Source of the DNA: Prochlorococcus sp. AG-402-P18
Lineage (GTDB): Bacteria; Cyanobacteriota; Cyanobacteriia; PCC-6307; Cyanobiaceae
Length of the DNA: 64,000 bases
Reading direction: 5' to 3'
Assembly (NCBI GenBank): GCA_003216275.1
Contig: QCJC01000003.1
Coordinates: 78,573-142,572, forward strand
Below are positions 9,789-21,473 of the stretch, piece by piece. Position numbers and translations under genes: made by a program. The first letter of the stretch is position 1, and each line of letters begins with the position of its first letter. A model generated the notes under the pieces. That model worked only from the letters and a program-made list of their open reading frames with translations, was not told where the DNA came from and searched no databases.

Positions 9789-10700
9789 TCATGGAAGTAA
9801 ATGACTAATAGTTAAAGGTAATCCGCAATGTTGTTGCCATCGATCAACAGTATTTGCAAGTAACATAGTTACCGTCATAGGTCCTACACCACCAGGTACG
9901 GGAGAGAAAGCAGCAACTTTTTCCTCTATTTCAAATGTCTTTACATCTCCACAAAGTTTAAATTTTTTGCTATCACTCGAGCTTTGATCATCGCAGGGGA
10001 TTCTATGAATACCGACATCAACGACCACAGAATTCTCTTTTACATGTCTTTTCCCTATCAGATGAGGCTTACCCGCTGCTACAACGAGCAAATCAGCCTG
10101 GCTAGTCAATGATGGTAAATCTTGAGTTTTTGAATGGGCAACAGTAACAGTGGCATTAGCAGCTTCAAGCATTAAAGCCATAGGTTTCCCAACAAGGATG
10201 CTTCGTCCAACAACCACTGCTTTTTTTCCTGAAATTTTGATTTGATTTCGCTCTAAAAGAGCCATTACTCCAGCTGGCGTACATGATCTTGGCCCTCTCT
10301 CACCCTTAATTAATCGTCCAAGATTCAAAGCATGTAATCCGTCTGCATCTTTATCAGGATTTATACACCTAAGCAAAGAACTTTCATCAAGATGAGGAGG
10401 CAGTGGAAGTTGCAGCAAAATACCATCAACATTCTGATCTGAGTTTAAAATTTTAATTATTTCAATTAGTTCGTTCTGAGAGATATCCTCTCTTAAATGC
10501 TGAGGGAAACTTCTAACCCCTATTCGATCGCATGCCTTTTCTTTGTAATTGACATAAACTCCGCTTGCAGGATCATTGCCCACTCTTATGACTGCGAGTC
10601 CAGGAGAACGTTTCACAACTTTCAATCCTGATTCGATAGTCTGTTGAAGTATTAACTCAATTTCCTGAGCAAGTTTTTTCCCATCTAAAATGTTTGACAT
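9789..10700 (-). CDS. folD: Bifunctional methylene-THF dehydrogenase/cyclohydrolase
   Basis: Interconverts 5,10-methylene-, methenyl- and 10-formyl-tetrahydrofolate with NADP(H). The 303-residue sequence has the catalytic region YVNYKEKAC, the [10 protein letters not shown] signature, the nucleotide-binding [17 protein letters not shown] and the C-terminal signature PGGVGPMTV. Full length for the family. The divergently transcribed HD protein begins 58 bp away, so the two promoters lie in a short shared region. Confidence 0.96.
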   Translation of the reverse strand: MSNILDGKKLAQEIELILQQTIESGLKVVKRSPGLAVIRVGNDPASGVYVNYKEKACDRIGVRSFPQHLREDISQNELIEIIKILNSDQNVDGILLQLPLPPHLDESSLLRCINPDKDADGLHALNLGRLIKGERGPRSCTPAGVMALLERNQIKISGKKAVVVGRSILVGKPMALMLEAANATVTVAHSKTQDLPSLTSQADLLVVAAGKPHLIGKRHVKENSVVVDVGIHRIPCDDQSSSDSKKFKLCGDVKTFEIEEKVAAFSPVPGGVGPMTVTMLLANTVDRWQQHCGLPLTISHLLP

Positions 10701-10757
10701 AAATAAGATGAATTTAATTTCGTTTAATCAAGCCATTAAAACTGGCTTTAGATGTAG

Positions 10758-12857
10758 GTGAAAAAGTCTGTGGCTAAATTACCAAGTCTTAAAAAGATCT
10801 GGAAAATATGGTTAGGGAGTCAATCTCCCAGGCGCCCAATACTTAGATGGTCATCCACTGATAAGTTAGGCCTATTAATGGTTTGTCTATTAGTAGCAAT
10901 ATTTTCAAGTTATAAGTTACTTGCTGTTCCCGATCTAAAACCTGGAGATATTGCTTCTTCCAATGTAATAGCTCCGAGAGACGCTAAAGTTATTGATACA
11001 AAAGCATTAAAAGAGAAAAGAAAAGGCCTAACAGGTAATTTTGTTCAGATTATAGATCAGCAACAATCTAACGACTTAGAAAAAGCAATAGTAAAACAGA
11101 TAAAACAACTTCGTACTTATAAAGATCCTAGATTTGATGAAAGTTTCAGCAAAATAAACTTAACTTATGCTGAAAAAGAGTGGTTAATTAATGTCTCAGA
11201 TATTGCCTGGGAAAAATGGAAAGATGAAGTCAAGCAAGCTTCAAAGAAAATGCTTTCGCAAGGAATTATTAATACACTTGCTCTTGATCAACTGAACGAA
11301 GCAGCTTCATTGCAATTAATAGATCTAGGTGAAGAAGATTCTCCTAGTAGGTCATTAGGTAGAAAAATATTATCTAGTAATTTCTATCAAAAAAGTAATT
11401 TAAAAGTTGACTCAGTAAGAACCAACAAGTTGGTTGAAAATCTAATTAGCAAAGAAGAGATTAACAAAATCCTAGTTAAAAAAGGAAGTATTATAACTAG
11501 AAAGGGGCAGGCAATAAGTACACAAGAATTTGATGTACTTGAACATTTTAACAAAGTAAGTCGAAGTCCAAGGCCCTTAAAATGGTTAATAACTTTTACA
11601 GAGTCTTTAGGAAGTTGTGGATTACTTCTAATGATTATGAGAAGAGAAAAGCCTCGCCTTCAAGCTAGACATGGGTTATTATCTTTAGCCTTATTATTAG
11701 TAGTCCAATTAACAAAAGACTGGTTAGGGCCCTTGGCAAGTCCCTTACAATTAATACTACCTCCAACACTGCTTCTTTCTCAGGGGATTGGAACTGTTAC
11801 ATCATTAACATGGATGGTCGTTGCTAGTCTCATTTGGCCAATATCTCTTAGTGGATTAGGAGAGATTAGATTAATAATAGCTTGTATTGCAGGTTCATTT
11901 GTAGCATTTTTAGGAAGAAGAATGAGAAGTCGAGCCCAAGTTCTTCAGATAGCTGTTTTTATACCTTTTGGTGCACTCTTAGGGCAATGGTTTATTTTCA
12001 ATCAAGTAATTAACTCAGAAAATATAGAATTAAATAATCTATCTTTTAATCCAAATTCTCTTTTAAATGAGACACTTATTATTAGTGCAATGTTAATGAT
12101 AACAATACTAATTATACCCATATTAGAGAATACATTTGGTTTACTTACAAGAGCAAGGTTGATGGAGCTTGCTGATCAAGAACGTCCGCTGCTTAGACGC
12201 TTATCTAGAGAAGCTCCAGGAACGTTCGAACATACTCTTACAATACTTAGTCTTGCGGAAGAAGGTGCAAGAGTAATAGGAGCAGATATTGACTTAATAA
12301 GAACTGGCTCTCTCTACCACGATGTGGGGAAATTACATGCTCCTAAATGGTTCATTGAAAATCAACAAGATGGGATTAATCCACATGAAGAAATTAAAAA
12401 CCCGTATAAAAGTGCAGAGATTCTTCAAGCTCATGTGGATGAAGGCTTAAAACTTGCAAGAAGATATAGGCTTCCCTCCCCCATCGCAGATTTCATCCCC
12501 GAGCATCAAGGAACTTTAAAAATGGGATATTTCTTACATAAGGCTAGAGAAAATGATCCTTCTGCATCTGAGACAAGTTTTCGATATAAAGGTCCGATTC
12601 CTCATTCAAAAGAAACAGGTATTTTGATGCTTGCAGATGGTTGCGAAGCTGCATTGAGATCTCTCGACGCTTCTTCCTCAGATAGTGATGCATGCAAAAC
12701 GGTAAGAAAAATATTTCAATCACGTCAAACTGATGGCCAATTAAAAGAAAGTAGTTTGTCTAGAGCAGAAATAGAATTAATTCTTAGATCCTTTGTATCT
12801 GTCTGGAGGAGAATGAGGCACAGAAGATTAAAATATCCAAGTTTTAATCAAAGTTAG
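10758..12857 (+). CDS. 7TM-HD (PgpH-type) membrane phosphohydrolase
   Basis: A 699-residue membrane protein. After a short cytoplasmic arm there is one transmembrane helix (about residues 35-55), a large extracytoplasmic 7TMR-HDED-like domain to about residue 270, a block of seven hydrophobic helices (about 275-460) and a C-terminal HD domain: His in FEHTL (492), HD pair in YHDVGK (521-522), and later PEHQGT and LADGCEAA. This architecture matches PgpH, a cyclic di-AMP phosphodiesterase in Firmicutes; that substrate is inference here. The start is GTG 10758, with a weak ribosome site. Confidence 0.87.
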   Translation: MKKSVAKLPSLKKIWKIWLGSQSPRRPILRWSSTDKLGLLMVCLLVAIFSSYKLLAVPDLKPGDIASSNVIAPRDAKVIDTKALKEKRKGLTGNFVQIIDQQQSNDLEKAIVKQIKQLRTYKDPRFDESFSKINLTYAEKEWLINVSDIAWEKWKDEVKQASKKMLSQGIINTLALDQLNEAASLQLIDLGEEDSPSRSLGRKILSSNFYQKSNLKVDSVRTNKLVENLISKEEINKILVKKGSIITRKGQAISTQEFDVLEHFNKVSRSPRPLKWLITFTESLGSCGLLLMIMRREKPRLQARHGLLSLALLLVVQLTKDWLGPLASPLQLILPPTLLLSQGIGTVTSLTWMVVASLIWPISLSGLGEIRLIIACIAGSFVAFLGRRMRSRAQVLQIAVFIPFGALLGQWFIFNQVINSENIELNNLSFNPNSLLNETLIISAMLMITILIIPILENTFGLLTRARLMELADQERPLLRRLSREAPGTFEHTLTILSLAEEGARVIGADIDLIRTGSLYHDVGKLHAPKWFIENQQDGINPHEEIKNPYKSAEILQAHVDEGLKLARRYRLPSPIADFIPEHQGTLKMGYFLHKARENDPSASETSFRYKGPIPHSKETGILMLADGCEAALRSLDASSSDSDACKTVRKIFQSRQTDGQLKESSLSRAEIELILRSFVSVWRRMRHRRLKYPSFNQS

Positions 12858-12887
12858 AAAAAACTATTAGTTTATTTTTTATTTATT

Positions 12888-13265
12888 TTAGAGCCTTATT
12901 CTTCTATGCCCTCTTCTACACCAATAAAGTAAAGCTAATAAATTAAGCAGAGCAATCAATAAAGTTAAACCACTAATACCAAAAATATCTTTTACTCGTA
13001 TTAATCTGATTATTCCATATGGCAATGTGCCTGAAAGAGTCATTGACAAGGCAACTATTGATAGAATAACCCCCCATCCTCTTTGAGCAAATAGGCCTGC
13101 GGATGCAACTATACCTGTAACAGCAGCTGGCCAAGCAAGGCTAATAGCTAAAGTTATATTGGCTATTTGCAAGGGTGGTCCAGATCCAACCACAAAAGCA
13201 ATAAAAGGGATTGCCAGTGTATTTGAAACTAATCCAAACCAAGTTAGCGTCCAGTAACCACGCAT
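12888..13265 (-). CDS. Conserved four-helix membrane protein of unknown function
   Basis: 125 residues with four evenly spaced hydrophobic segments (about 8-28, 35-58, 66-85, 95-116) and a basic C-terminus (RRGHRRIRL). No catalytic motif is recognisable. It is convergent with the HD gene with 30 bp between them. I do not recognise the family; the well-formed membrane pattern and length support a real gene. Confidence 0.7.
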   Translation of the reverse strand: MRGYWTLTWFGLVSNTLAIPFIAFVVGSGPPLQIANITLAISLAWPAAVTGIVASAGLFAQRGWGVILSIVALSMTLSGTLPYGIIRLIRVKDIFGISGLTLLIALLNLLALLYWCRRGHRRIRL

Positions 13266-13511
13266 ACCTGAAACTTTGTTTAAAAGATTATTCTCTTACA
13301 AAATTATGCAAATATAAACAAAATGATTAAATAAATTACAAGTCTATTTGCTGATATATGTATGAAACCTATTAATCAAACTCTAAAAAATGAGATAATT
13401 ATTTGAAATTTGATTGCAAAAATAATACTTGATTTTATATATGCCCTGGTTTTCAATTCACTTATTATTTTATTTATTGAAAATTGTTAAATAAATAGAT
13501 ACTAATGAATT

Positions 13512-13751
13512 TTAGGCAATGGAAACTTCCAAACAATTTTGAGGATAACAAACAGTTCTCCATGTTCCATTTGCAGCAAGCACCTGAATACCTATTCCTC
13601 GTTCTTGGATTGTGCACCTCAGGCCTTGTCCATCACACCAGTGTTTGGCCGCAAGGAGTGCAGCTTCAATGCTTTCATAGGGGGCATCAAGAACTGGATG
13701 CGGAGCACCATCTAATCCAATCAAACGATAGAGACTTTTTCTTATTGTCAT
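13512..13751 (-). CDS. Small conserved hypothetical protein
   Basis: 79 residues, soluble, with two Cys and four Trp/Tyr positions in a compact sequence (GLDGAPHPVLDAPYESIEAA, then WCDGQGLRCTIQERG). I recognise no domain with certainty; the composition is that of a genuine small picocyanobacterial protein rather than an AT-rich spurious frame. A longer plus-strand frame over the same bases (13505-13894) has poor composition and was rejected. Confidence 0.65.
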   Translation of the reverse strand: MTIRKSLYRLIGLDGAPHPVLDAPYESIEAALLAAKHWCDGQGLRCTIQERGIGIQVLAANGTWRTVCYPQNCLEVSIA

Positions 13752-13887
13752 TTATGTGCAGATATCAAATCGTCACATCATATATTAATGTTTTTATAAG
13801 CTTTTGTAAAAGTTTTTTAGAAAAATTAACGGGTATCGAGGTTTTCAGGTCTCAGTTCTTATTAGAAAAACATCCGCAACCATTAAT

Positions 13888-15501
13888 CTATTGAATATCA
13901 TGCTTAACCAAATCATGCTGCGGGTGAATAGATTTTCTTCCCTCAGCGGCTATTAACCTATTAAGAGCATTCACATATGCTTGTGCAGCAGCCACAACCA
14001 CATCAGTATCAGCTGAATGTCCAGAGAAAAGATTGCCATCTCTTCTTATGCGAATTGTAACTTCTCCTAAGGCGTCTATCCCTTCAGTAACTGACTTAAC
14101 TGAGAATTCAATCAGCTCGTTTGGTTCTTCGGTAAGAGAATCTAATGCCCTAACCACTGCATCCACAGGTCCAGTTCCTAAAGAAACAGAGGTCTTTTCT
14201 TCTCCATCTTCATCAATAACTGTAACAGTTGCAGTAGGTTTCAAAGATGTTCCACAACTTACTTGAACCAATTTCAACTGAAATAGAGACTCTGGTAGTT
14301 GAACCTGTTCACTTACTATTGCTTCTAAATCACGATCAGTGATTTCACGTTTTCTATCAGCTAAGTCCTTAAATCTAGCAAAAGCATAATTTAGATCTTC
14401 TCTGTTTAGATCATATCCAAGGTCTTCTAGTCTTGCTCGAACTGCACTCCTGCCACTTAATTTTCCTAATGAGATTTTATTATCAGACAGCCCTATTGTC
14501 CTAGCATCAATAATTTCATAAGTGAGTCTATTTTTTAAAACACCATCTTGATGAATTCCTGATTCATGGGCAAAAGCATTTGCTCCAACAATTGCTTTGT
14601 TGGGTTGAACAACCATACCAGTTAAATTTGAAACCAACCTAGAGGACTTTGTTATTTCCTCGGTGCGAACCGCAGTCAAAGGCGTAGGAGATTCAGGAGC
14701 TCTTCCAAAGAAAGGATTAAAATATGACCTTCTAACATGAAGCGCCATAATCAATTCTTCCAAAGCCGCATTGCCAGCTCTTTCACCAATCCCGTTAATA
14801 GTGCATTCAAGCTGTCTAGCGCCTTTTTTTACAGCTTCGAGAAAATTAGCTACAGCAAGTCCTAGATCATTATGACCATGAACTGAGAGAACAGCTTCGT
14901 TGATATTTGGAACATTTTGATTGATGCTTGAAATCAAATCCCCAAATTCAGAGGGAGTTATATAACCAACGGTATCTGGGATATTTATTGTATTAGCTCC
15001 TGATGATATTGCTAATTCAATTACTTCATACAAGAATTCCAAATCACTTCTTGCAGCATCTTCACAAGAGAATTCAACATCATCAACAAAACCCTTTGCG
15101 TAAGCAACCATCTCAGGGACTATCTCAAGAACATCTTTCCTAGATTTCCTTAATTTATGTTCAAGGTGAATATCACTTGTTGCGATGAAAGTATGAATTC
15201 TTTTTTTAGGAGCTGGGCTAATAGCTTCCGCACAAGCCTTGATATCAAGTTTAGAGGCTCTTGATAGTCCACAAATAATAGGACCTTCTTCTCCACCTAC
15301 ATGCTCAGCAATCTTTTGAACTGCAGCAAAATCTCCCTGACTAGCAAAAGGGAATCCTGCTTCGATTACATCTACACCTAATCTTGCCAATTGCTGAGCT
15401 ATGGCTAACTTTTCTTCTAAATTAAGGCTTGCTCCAGGGGACTGCTCTCCATCCCTTAAGGTGGTATCAAAAATTAAAACTCGGCCTGGATCTTTGGCCA
15501 T
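13888..15501 (-). CDS. leuA: 2-isopropylmalate synthase
   Basis: First committed enzyme of leucine biosynthesis, condensing acetyl-CoA with 2-oxoisovalerate. The HMGL-like catalytic barrel has [15 protein letters not shown] (11-25) and metal-binding HGHND. The C-terminal LeuA allosteric domain (about 390-520) is present, so leucine feedback is expected. The length, 537 aa, is normal. The gene stands alone, with a 317-bp divergent spacer upstream. The start is ATG 15501. Confidence 0.97.
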   Translation of the reverse strand: MAKDPGRVLIFDTTLRDGEQSPGASLNLEEKLAIAQQLARLGVDVIEAGFPFASQGDFAAVQKIAEHVGGEEGPIICGLSRASKLDIKACAEAISPAPKKRIHTFIATSDIHLEHKLRKSRKDVLEIVPEMVAYAKGFVDDVEFSCEDAARSDLEFLYEVIELAISSGANTINIPDTVGYITPSEFGDLISSINQNVPNINEAVLSVHGHNDLGLAVANFLEAVKKGARQLECTINGIGERAGNAALEELIMALHVRRSYFNPFFGRAPESPTPLTAVRTEEITKSSRLVSNLTGMVVQPNKAIVGANAFAHESGIHQDGVLKNRLTYEIIDARTIGLSDNKISLGKLSGRSAVRARLEDLGYDLNREDLNYAFARFKDLADRKREITDRDLEAIVSEQVQLPESLFQLKLVQVSCGTSLKPTATVTVIDEDGEEKTSVSLGTGPVDAVVRALDSLTEEPNELIEFSVKSVTEGIDALGEVTIRIRRDGNLFSGHSADTDVVVAAAQAYVNALNRLIAAEGRKSIHPQHDLVKHDIQ

Positions 15502-15818
15502 AAAGAAAAATATTTAAAGGAGCTTAGTCCCTCAAGGATCTATGCAAATTATTATAACCATAGTACAAAAAACTGATTTATACAAAACTATTAAATACTA
15601 ATTATTAAATTGATAATTTAATATATTACAAATTTAAAAATATAAAATTAGTAGTCCTTTATGAATTTAAAAATATAAAGAATATTATCTATCAAAAAAG
15701 ATTAATTTAAGTATCTAATTTTACTAGATTTTACATTCCTACTTAAAGAATATCTTTTCTAGTGCTTCTGAAGAGTATAAGTATCCAAAGTTTAAGTCCA
15801 ATTAAATAGGACCTATAA
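15502..15818. other. Divergent intergenic region leuA / GH57
   Basis: 317 bp, extremely AT-rich, holding both divergent promoters. It contains a 16-bp direct repeat, AATTTAAAAATATAAA, at 15631-15646 and 15664-15679. No RNA gene or leader peptide was recognised for leuA. Confidence 0.4.
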
Positions 15819-17390
15819 ATGACCAAAGGCAATCTGGCCATAGTCCTGCATGCGCATCTGCCTTATGTGAGATCTGAAGAGCCTGGATCCCTTGAGGAGG
15901 ATTGGTTTTTTCAAGCCTTGGTGGAATGTTATCTACCTCTTTTGGAAACACTAGAGATAGGATCCATTTCAAACGATCAAGAACCTAAAATAACAATTGG
16001 TTTATCTCCTACCTTGCTTTCTCTATTAGAGGATGAAGTATTAAAAAATCGATTCAAGAAATGGGTAGAGCTAAGATTAGAAATTCTCAAATCATTAAAA
16101 ACAGAAAATCGTGAAGCATCTCTTCACCTTTCAAGTCACTTTAAAAAACAGCTAATTAATTGGGGGAAATGTGATGGAGATTTAATAGGAAGATTTGGAA
16201 AATTAGAAACAAGCGAAGTTATTGACATTCTCACTTGCGCAGCGACTCATGGTTACCTGCCACTATTAAGAGAAAACCCTGAAGCAGTAAGAGCTCAGCT
16301 AAAAACAGCTGTAAGGGAGCATCAACGACTTTTCAACAAGTCGCCTTTGGGCATTTGGTTGCCTGAATGTGCTTATTACGAGGGATTAGATGAACTAATG
16401 ATTGAATCCGGGCTTAGATATGCAGTACTTGATGGACATGGATTATTGAATGCCAATCCAAGGCCAAGATATGGTTTGTATGCTCCTATTTGTACTAAAA
16501 GTGGGGTAGCATTTTTTGGAAGAGATAGCGAATCAACACTTCCTGTATGGTCTGCAAGGGATGGATATCCTGGGAATGAAAACTATAGAGAGTTTCATAG
16601 AGACTTAGGATGGGATATTTCGACTGAGGAACTTGAAGAAATCGGAATTAAGGAAAAAAGACCACTTGGAATTAAGTTGTTTAAAATAACATCAAAAAAT
16701 ACATCTTTAGAAGATAAGCAAAAATATGATCCTCGAGTAGCACAAGAAACTATTAAAGAAGACGCTAAGAATTATTTAAGTGAAAGAAAAAAACAACTTC
16801 TCAAGCTAAAAGATTCAATGAATATAGAACCTTTATTAATTGCACCTTTTGATGCAGAACTTTTTGGACATTGGTGGTTTGAAGGACCTGGGTTCCTATC
16901 ACAGTTATTTATGCAGGCAAAAAAGGAAGGTATAAAATTCATTACTCTCAAAGAGTCTCTAAAAAGTAAACCTCAAATTCAGCTATGCAACCCTTGTCCA
17001 TCAAGTTGGGGACAAGGTGGATTTCACAATTATTGGTTAAACGAGTCAAACGCATGGATTGTTCACGAATGGAGTAAAGCAGGAAGAGAAATGGTAGCTA
17101 TTTGCTCAGAAGGGCTGCAAAGAGAATCAGATATAAAAATCATTAAACAAGCTGGAAGAGAGCTTCTTTTGTCTCAATCTTCCGACTGGAGTTTTATTCT
17201 CAGAGCAGGCACAACAACTGAGCTAGCAAAAGAAAGAATTCATTTGCATTTAAAAAGGTTTTGGATGTTAATTGATGTAATTAAAGAAAAAAAGATTTTA
17301 AATACAAATACTTTAAAAGAAATTGAGAAAGAAGATTTTATTTTCCCTTTGGTCTCTCCCATTGACTGGAAGAAAAAGATAATAAATTGA
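15819..17390 (+). CDS. Glycoside hydrolase family 57 alpha-glucan enzyme (branching-enzyme type)
   Basis: GH57 proteins of this type (with a DUF1957-like C-terminal part) are 1,4-alpha-glucan branching enzymes or amylases acting on glycogen. Visible here are the N-terminal HAHLPYVR motif, the nucleophile in WLPECAYYEG (Glu183), the acid Asp in PFDAELFGHWWFEGP (Asp345), and the C-terminal SSDWSFILRAGTT region. The length of 523 aa is usual for the family. It is cytoplasmic, and convergent with crtL with only 2 bp between the stop codons. The precise reaction (branching versus hydrolysis) is not decided by sequence alone. Confidence 0.9.
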   Translation: MTKGNLAIVLHAHLPYVRSEEPGSLEEDWFFQALVECYLPLLETLEIGSISNDQEPKITIGLSPTLLSLLEDEVLKNRFKKWVELRLEILKSLKTENREASLHLSSHFKKQLINWGKCDGDLIGRFGKLETSEVIDILTCAATHGYLPLLRENPEAVRAQLKTAVREHQRLFNKSPLGIWLPECAYYEGLDELMIESGLRYAVLDGHGLLNANPRPRYGLYAPICTKSGVAFFGRDSESTLPVWSARDGYPGNENYREFHRDLGWDISTEELEEIGIKEKRPLGIKLFKITSKNTSLEDKQKYDPRVAQETIKEDAKNYLSERKKQLLKLKDSMNIEPLLIAPFDAELFGHWWFEGPGFLSQLFMQAKKEGIKFITLKESLKSKPQIQLCNPCPSSWGQGGFHNYWLNESNAWIVHEWSKAGREMVAICSEGLQRESDIKIIKQAGRELLLSQSSDWSFILRAGTTTELAKERIHLHLKRFWMLIDVIKEKKILNTNTLKEIEKEDFIFPLVSPIDWKKKIIN

Positions 17391-17392
17391 AT

Positions 17393-18628
17393 TTATCTTT
17401 TTCTTATAACTAAACCTATCATTCCTAACCTGACTTTTGATGAAGCAATAGAAAACAACTTAAGCATAACAATAAAAAGCCTTGGTAAAGGGAGAGTATT
17501 TGTTAGATAGCCATACCAATCATTTCTTGGTAGCTTAAAAAAAGTATCAAAAAATGATCTTAGAAGTTCCTCATCAAAACTCATTAATCTTTGTAGCCCA
17601 AATTGATAAAGCCTATGTCTTTGAACTAATTCAGTCGTCCAAAGTGTATTCCACCCTATTCTGGCTATTTTAGAAGTATTCATTGAAGGATCATTTTTTA
17701 TTGCTTTTGCAATCTCCTTAGCTAACGAGGGAGCTCTTCTTAGTAGAGAACCAACAAGATATCCTGAAGCGGGATGAACCATACTTGCAGAACCTCCAAA
17801 AGCCAAAAGAGGTTGATTTCTAAAAGGCAATGGCAAATTCATAGGGAAAAGACAATGTTCTTCATGCATGATTTCTTCAATTTGAATTCCTTTATGGGAT
17901 AAGCGCAAATTCAACCTTGATTTCAATAATTCAAATGAGACTGGCGGGGAACAAGCCAAAGATGTTTCCTCGACAAAATATCTTCCATCTCCTAAATCCA
18001 TTGCATACAGGAAAGATGGCGATTCCTTTCTCTGAGTTGAATTCAAATGACTTGATCTAAAATCCATCAATACAAAACGATTCTTCTTAACTGGTGGAGA
18101 ACTGAATTTTCCAACTACTCCATATGCCGCTTGCTTTGCAATGTTCTCCTTTTTAGGTCTTTTAACAAAAGGGGTATTATGACCACTCGCATCAATGACG
18201 ACTCTCGCTAAATATTCTTTCCCTGAGGCACAAATAACAACAGTTTCTTTTTCTCTGAAATTAATATTTTTTACAGTCTCTACTTGCCATGAAAGTCCAT
18301 TACATCTCTTAAAAAGAGCTTCTTGAAAATTATTTAAATTAAAAAGCCCATAATCTAGATAATGGCTTGTGCATGTATCTCCGCTTTTACCAAATCCATC
18401 ACCAAAAAAGCTAACGGTATCATTCCATCTATATTTCAACAATTCTTGCATGTTTAGAGACTCTAGTTCAGAGGCCCAGATCCCATAAGTATTTGGCCAA
18501 GGTTCTAAGGGAGACTTTGAGGCAATAGCTTGAACCTCAAGTCCTTGTTGTACTAATTCAGCAGTAATACAAAGAGCAGCAGGGCCTGCTCCCATTACTA
18601 ATACATCAGCACAATTAATTGATTTCAA
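17393..18628 (-). CDS. crtL: Lycopene cyclase (probably beta type)
   Basis: Cyclises the ends of lycopene to make beta-carotene, the precursor of zeaxanthin. The 411-residue flavoprotein has an N-terminal dinucleotide-binding GAGPAALCITAEL (13-25), the plant/cyanobacterial motif WPNTYGIWASEL, VIDASGHNTP, and the conserved FGGSASMVHPASGY near residue 280. It lies 6 bp after gyrA on the same strand. Prochlorococcus has two cyclases (beta, and a mixed beta/epsilon); assignment to the beta type rests on remembered gene context and is less certain than the family call. Confidence 0.9.
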   Translation of the reverse strand: MKSINCADVLVMGAGPAALCITAELVQQGLEVQAIASKSPLEPWPNTYGIWASELESLNMQELLKYRWNDTVSFFGDGFGKSGDTCTSHYLDYGLFNLNNFQEALFKRCNGLSWQVETVKNINFREKETVVICASGKEYLARVVIDASGHNTPFVKRPKKENIAKQAAYGVVGKFSSPPVKKNRFVLMDFRSSHLNSTQRKESPSFLYAMDLGDGRYFVEETSLACSPPVSFELLKSRLNLRLSHKGIQIEEIMHEEHCLFPMNLPLPFRNQPLLAFGGSASMVHPASGYLVGSLLRRAPSLAKEIAKAIKNDPSMNTSKIARIGWNTLWTTELVQRHRLYQFGLQRLMSFDEELLRSFFDTFFKLPRNDWYGYLTNTLPLPRLFIVMLKLFSIASSKVRLGMIGLVIRKR

Positions 18629-18634
18629 TTTTTT

Positions 18635-21238
18635 TTATATCGGATCAGTCTTTAAAGTTTGGTCAGAAGATTCTTTAATGTCTTCATCATTCATTTGTTC
18701 TGGAGGAACTAAAACCACTTCAGATAATTTATCTCCTTGATCAAGTTTTTGAATCCTTACCCCAGTCGCTGCTCTTGATTGTTGAGAAATCTTATCTGCA
18801 CTAGTTCTAACAATTACCCCTTTTTCACTTACAAGTAATAATTCCTCTCCTTTACCCAAGACCCTTAAGCCCACAAGCTCATCACCATCTTTTCTGAACT
18901 TAATCGCTCTTAATCCCATCCCTGCTCTCTTTTGTAATCTGAACTGAGTTACTGGCACCCGTTTACCTAAACCACAGGCAGACGCAACAAGAACCCAAGG
19001 GCCATCAGATACTGAAGTTTCGTCTTCTAATTCATTCTCTTCACTTTTATCAATATGGTCAGCAAGCTCAGTAGATAGCACATCCATGCTTACTAGTGAA
19101 TCGCCAGCCTTCAAATTCATTGATCTAACACCTCTCGCGGTTCTACCTAGTGAGCGCAATTCAGAATCATTTAATCTAAAATGTATTGTCATTCCGTTTT
19201 TGGAAGCAATCAAAACACTATCATCTGATTCTGCTAAACGAACCCAAGTCAAAGCATCTCCATCCTCAAGCCCTATAGCAATCAAGCCATTTGCCCTAAT
19301 CTTGCTGAAGGCTGATAGTGGAGTTCTTTTTATAAATCCACCTCTAGTAAGCATTAATAAATAGTTATCATCGTCAAAAGATGACACAGAAAGCATCGAT
19401 GTAATTGCCTCTTCTCTTGGTATTGGAAGCAATTGAACAATAGGAGTCCCTTTTGCCGTCCTACTACATTGAGGAACTCTATATGCGGGAAGCGCATAAG
19501 CAACACCTCTATCGCTAAAGAGAAGAAGACTATCGTGATCATTACAGCTAATAAATTTTTTAACCTCTTCTTCTCCTTGACTTCTGGTTCCAGCTTTACC
19601 TCTTGTTCCTCTACTTGTTGCTTCAAACTCGTTAACCGGCATTCTCTTCAAATAACCAGTCTCAGTTAATAAAACAACAGATCTCTCATTAGCAATCAAA
19701 TCAATATCCTCCAGCCCACCTCCGAGATCAAGTATCTCCGTTCTTCTTGGCGAATTATATTTTTCTTTTAATTCATTCAATTCAATTTTGGTAATTTCGA
19801 ACACTCTTTCTTTTCTATTTAGAATATCTTTTAAATCTATTATTTTTGCTACTAAATCTTCATGTTCCAATCTTATTTTATCTGCCTCTAATGCAGTAAG
19901 TCTTCTCAATTGCATCTGCAAAATTGCATCAGACTGAATATCAGTTAAGCCATGAAGTTCCTGTAATTTACTCTTTGCAGTTGAAGAGTCAGAAGCTGAC
20001 CTAATAAGTGAAATTATTTCATCTAATTGATTAAGTGCTAACAATAAACCCAATAGAATATGATCTCTATTTTCAGCTTTCTTTAATAGATACTTGGTTC
20101 TTTTTTCAATTGTTTCTACTCTGAAATCCAAAAATACTTCCAACATCTTTTTGAGTGACAATATAACTGGTTCACCTTTTACTAAAGAGAGCATATTTGC
20201 GCTAAAATTTGTTTGCAAAGGGGTTAACTTAAACAAATTATTTAAAACAACCTGAGGATATGAATCCCTTCGCAATTCAACCACAATCCTCATACCATCC
20301 CTATCACTTTCATCTCTTATATCTGCAATACCTTCAAGTCTTTTATCATTAACCATATCAGCAATTCTCTCAATTAAAGCCGCTTTATTCGTTTGATAAG
20401 GAAGTTCAGTTATTATCACAGCATCTCTATCTGGTCTCCCAGGATTTTCAATTGTTTCAATCTCAGCAACTCCACGCATTGTGATTGAACCTCTACCAGA
20501 TATATATGTTTCTTTAATTCCATTCCGTCCTAAAATTTGTCCACCAGTTGGAAAATCTGGGCCTTTAATTATATTCATTAATTCTTTATCTTCTAACTGA
20601 GGGTTAGAGATTAAAGCCATCAATCCATCTATTAACTCAACTAAATTATGTGGAGGAATATTTGTGGCCATGCCTACAGCAATTCCTGAAGAACCATTTA
20701 GCAACAACTGAGGAATTCTAGCTGGCAAAACAGTTGGTTCTTGCTGAGACCCATCAAAGTTATCTGCGAAATCAACGGTCTCAGATTCTATATCCTCTAA
20801 CAAACTATCTGTAGTTAAAGATTGCAATCTTGATTCCGTATATCTCATTGCCGCGGGAGGATCATTATCAACAGATCCAAAATTTCCATGACCATCAATT
20901 AGAGGCATTTGCATTGAAAAGTCCTGCGCCATTCTGACTAAAGCGTCATATACAGCTGTATCTCCATGTGGATGATATTTACCTAAAACTTCTCCAACTA
21001 CACGAGCACATTTTCTATATGGTCTATCACTAGTTAATCCAAGTTCATACATTGCATAGAGAATTCTACGATGAACAGGTTTAAGTCCATCTCTTGAGTC
21101 AGGTAAAGCTCTACCAACAATGACACTCATCGCGTATTCCAAATAGGAACGCGACATTTCGTTTCTCAAGTCTGTCTGGATGATCCGATCATCGGATTTG
21201 CCGGGACCAGTGCTATTAGGTCCCAATGGATCAGCCAT
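18635..21238 (-). CDS. gyrA: DNA gyrase subunit A
   Basis: Breakage-reunion subunit of gyrase. The ATG at 21238 gives 867 residues. [19 protein letters not shown] lies near residues 42-60, the catalytic Tyr133 is in AMRYTE, and the coiled coil and six C-terminal beta-pinwheel blades follow; the GyrA-box-like motif is SRGTRGKAG. The C-terminal tail is acidic ([10 protein letters not shown]). The frame extends six codons upstream to a TTG (21256), but ATG 21238, beginning MADPLG, resembles other cyanobacterial GyrA starts. Confidence 0.97.
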   Translation of the reverse strand: MADPLGPNSTGPGKSDDRIIQTDLRNEMSRSYLEYAMSVIVGRALPDSRDGLKPVHRRILYAMYELGLTSDRPYRKCARVVGEVLGKYHPHGDTAVYDALVRMAQDFSMQMPLIDGHGNFGSVDNDPPAAMRYTESRLQSLTTDSLLEDIESETVDFADNFDGSQQEPTVLPARIPQLLLNGSSGIAVGMATNIPPHNLVELIDGLMALISNPQLEDKELMNIIKGPDFPTGGQILGRNGIKETYISGRGSITMRGVAEIETIENPGRPDRDAVIITELPYQTNKAALIERIADMVNDKRLEGIADIRDESDRDGMRIVVELRRDSYPQVVLNNLFKLTPLQTNFSANMLSLVKGEPVILSLKKMLEVFLDFRVETIEKRTKYLLKKAENRDHILLGLLLALNQLDEIISLIRSASDSSTAKSKLQELHGLTDIQSDAILQMQLRRLTALEADKIRLEHEDLVAKIIDLKDILNRKERVFEITKIELNELKEKYNSPRRTEILDLGGGLEDIDLIANERSVVLLTETGYLKRMPVNEFEATSRGTRGKAGTRSQGEEEVKKFISCNDHDSLLLFSDRGVAYALPAYRVPQCSRTAKGTPIVQLLPIPREEAITSMLSVSSFDDDNYLLMLTRGGFIKRTPLSAFSKIRANGLIAIGLEDGDALTWVRLAESDDSVLIASKNGMTIHFRLNDSELRSLGRTARGVRSMNLKAGDSLVSMDVLSTELADHIDKSEENELEDETSVSDGPWVLVASACGLGKRVPVTQFRLQKRAGMGLRAIKFRKDGDELVGLRVLGKGEELLLVSEKGVIVRTSADKISQQSRAATGVRIQKLDQGDKLSEVVLVPPEQMNDEDIKESSDQTLKTDPI

Positions 21239-21473
21239 GTATAAGGGTTTTACCAATTATAAGAATATCTGAGAATTAAGTAACCTTTAAAAGTAAATAA
21301 GCATAAATATCAAAGCAACCCAGAACTATGGGATATCAAATTAATGATTGATCAATAAATTTAAAATCTTTTATCCTACTTATCAATAAAATGCGAGCAA
21401 TCAAAATAAGAATCAACTAAATCTTGATTATCTATTCCCAACAATTGCTAAATTTGGCACTCTAGTTGGTAGT

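Noticed and set aside
13505..13894. 129-codon plus-strand open frame
   Set aside because: It runs antisense to the small protein at 13512-13751 and into leuA; Cys/His/Phe-rich composition and no family resemblance.
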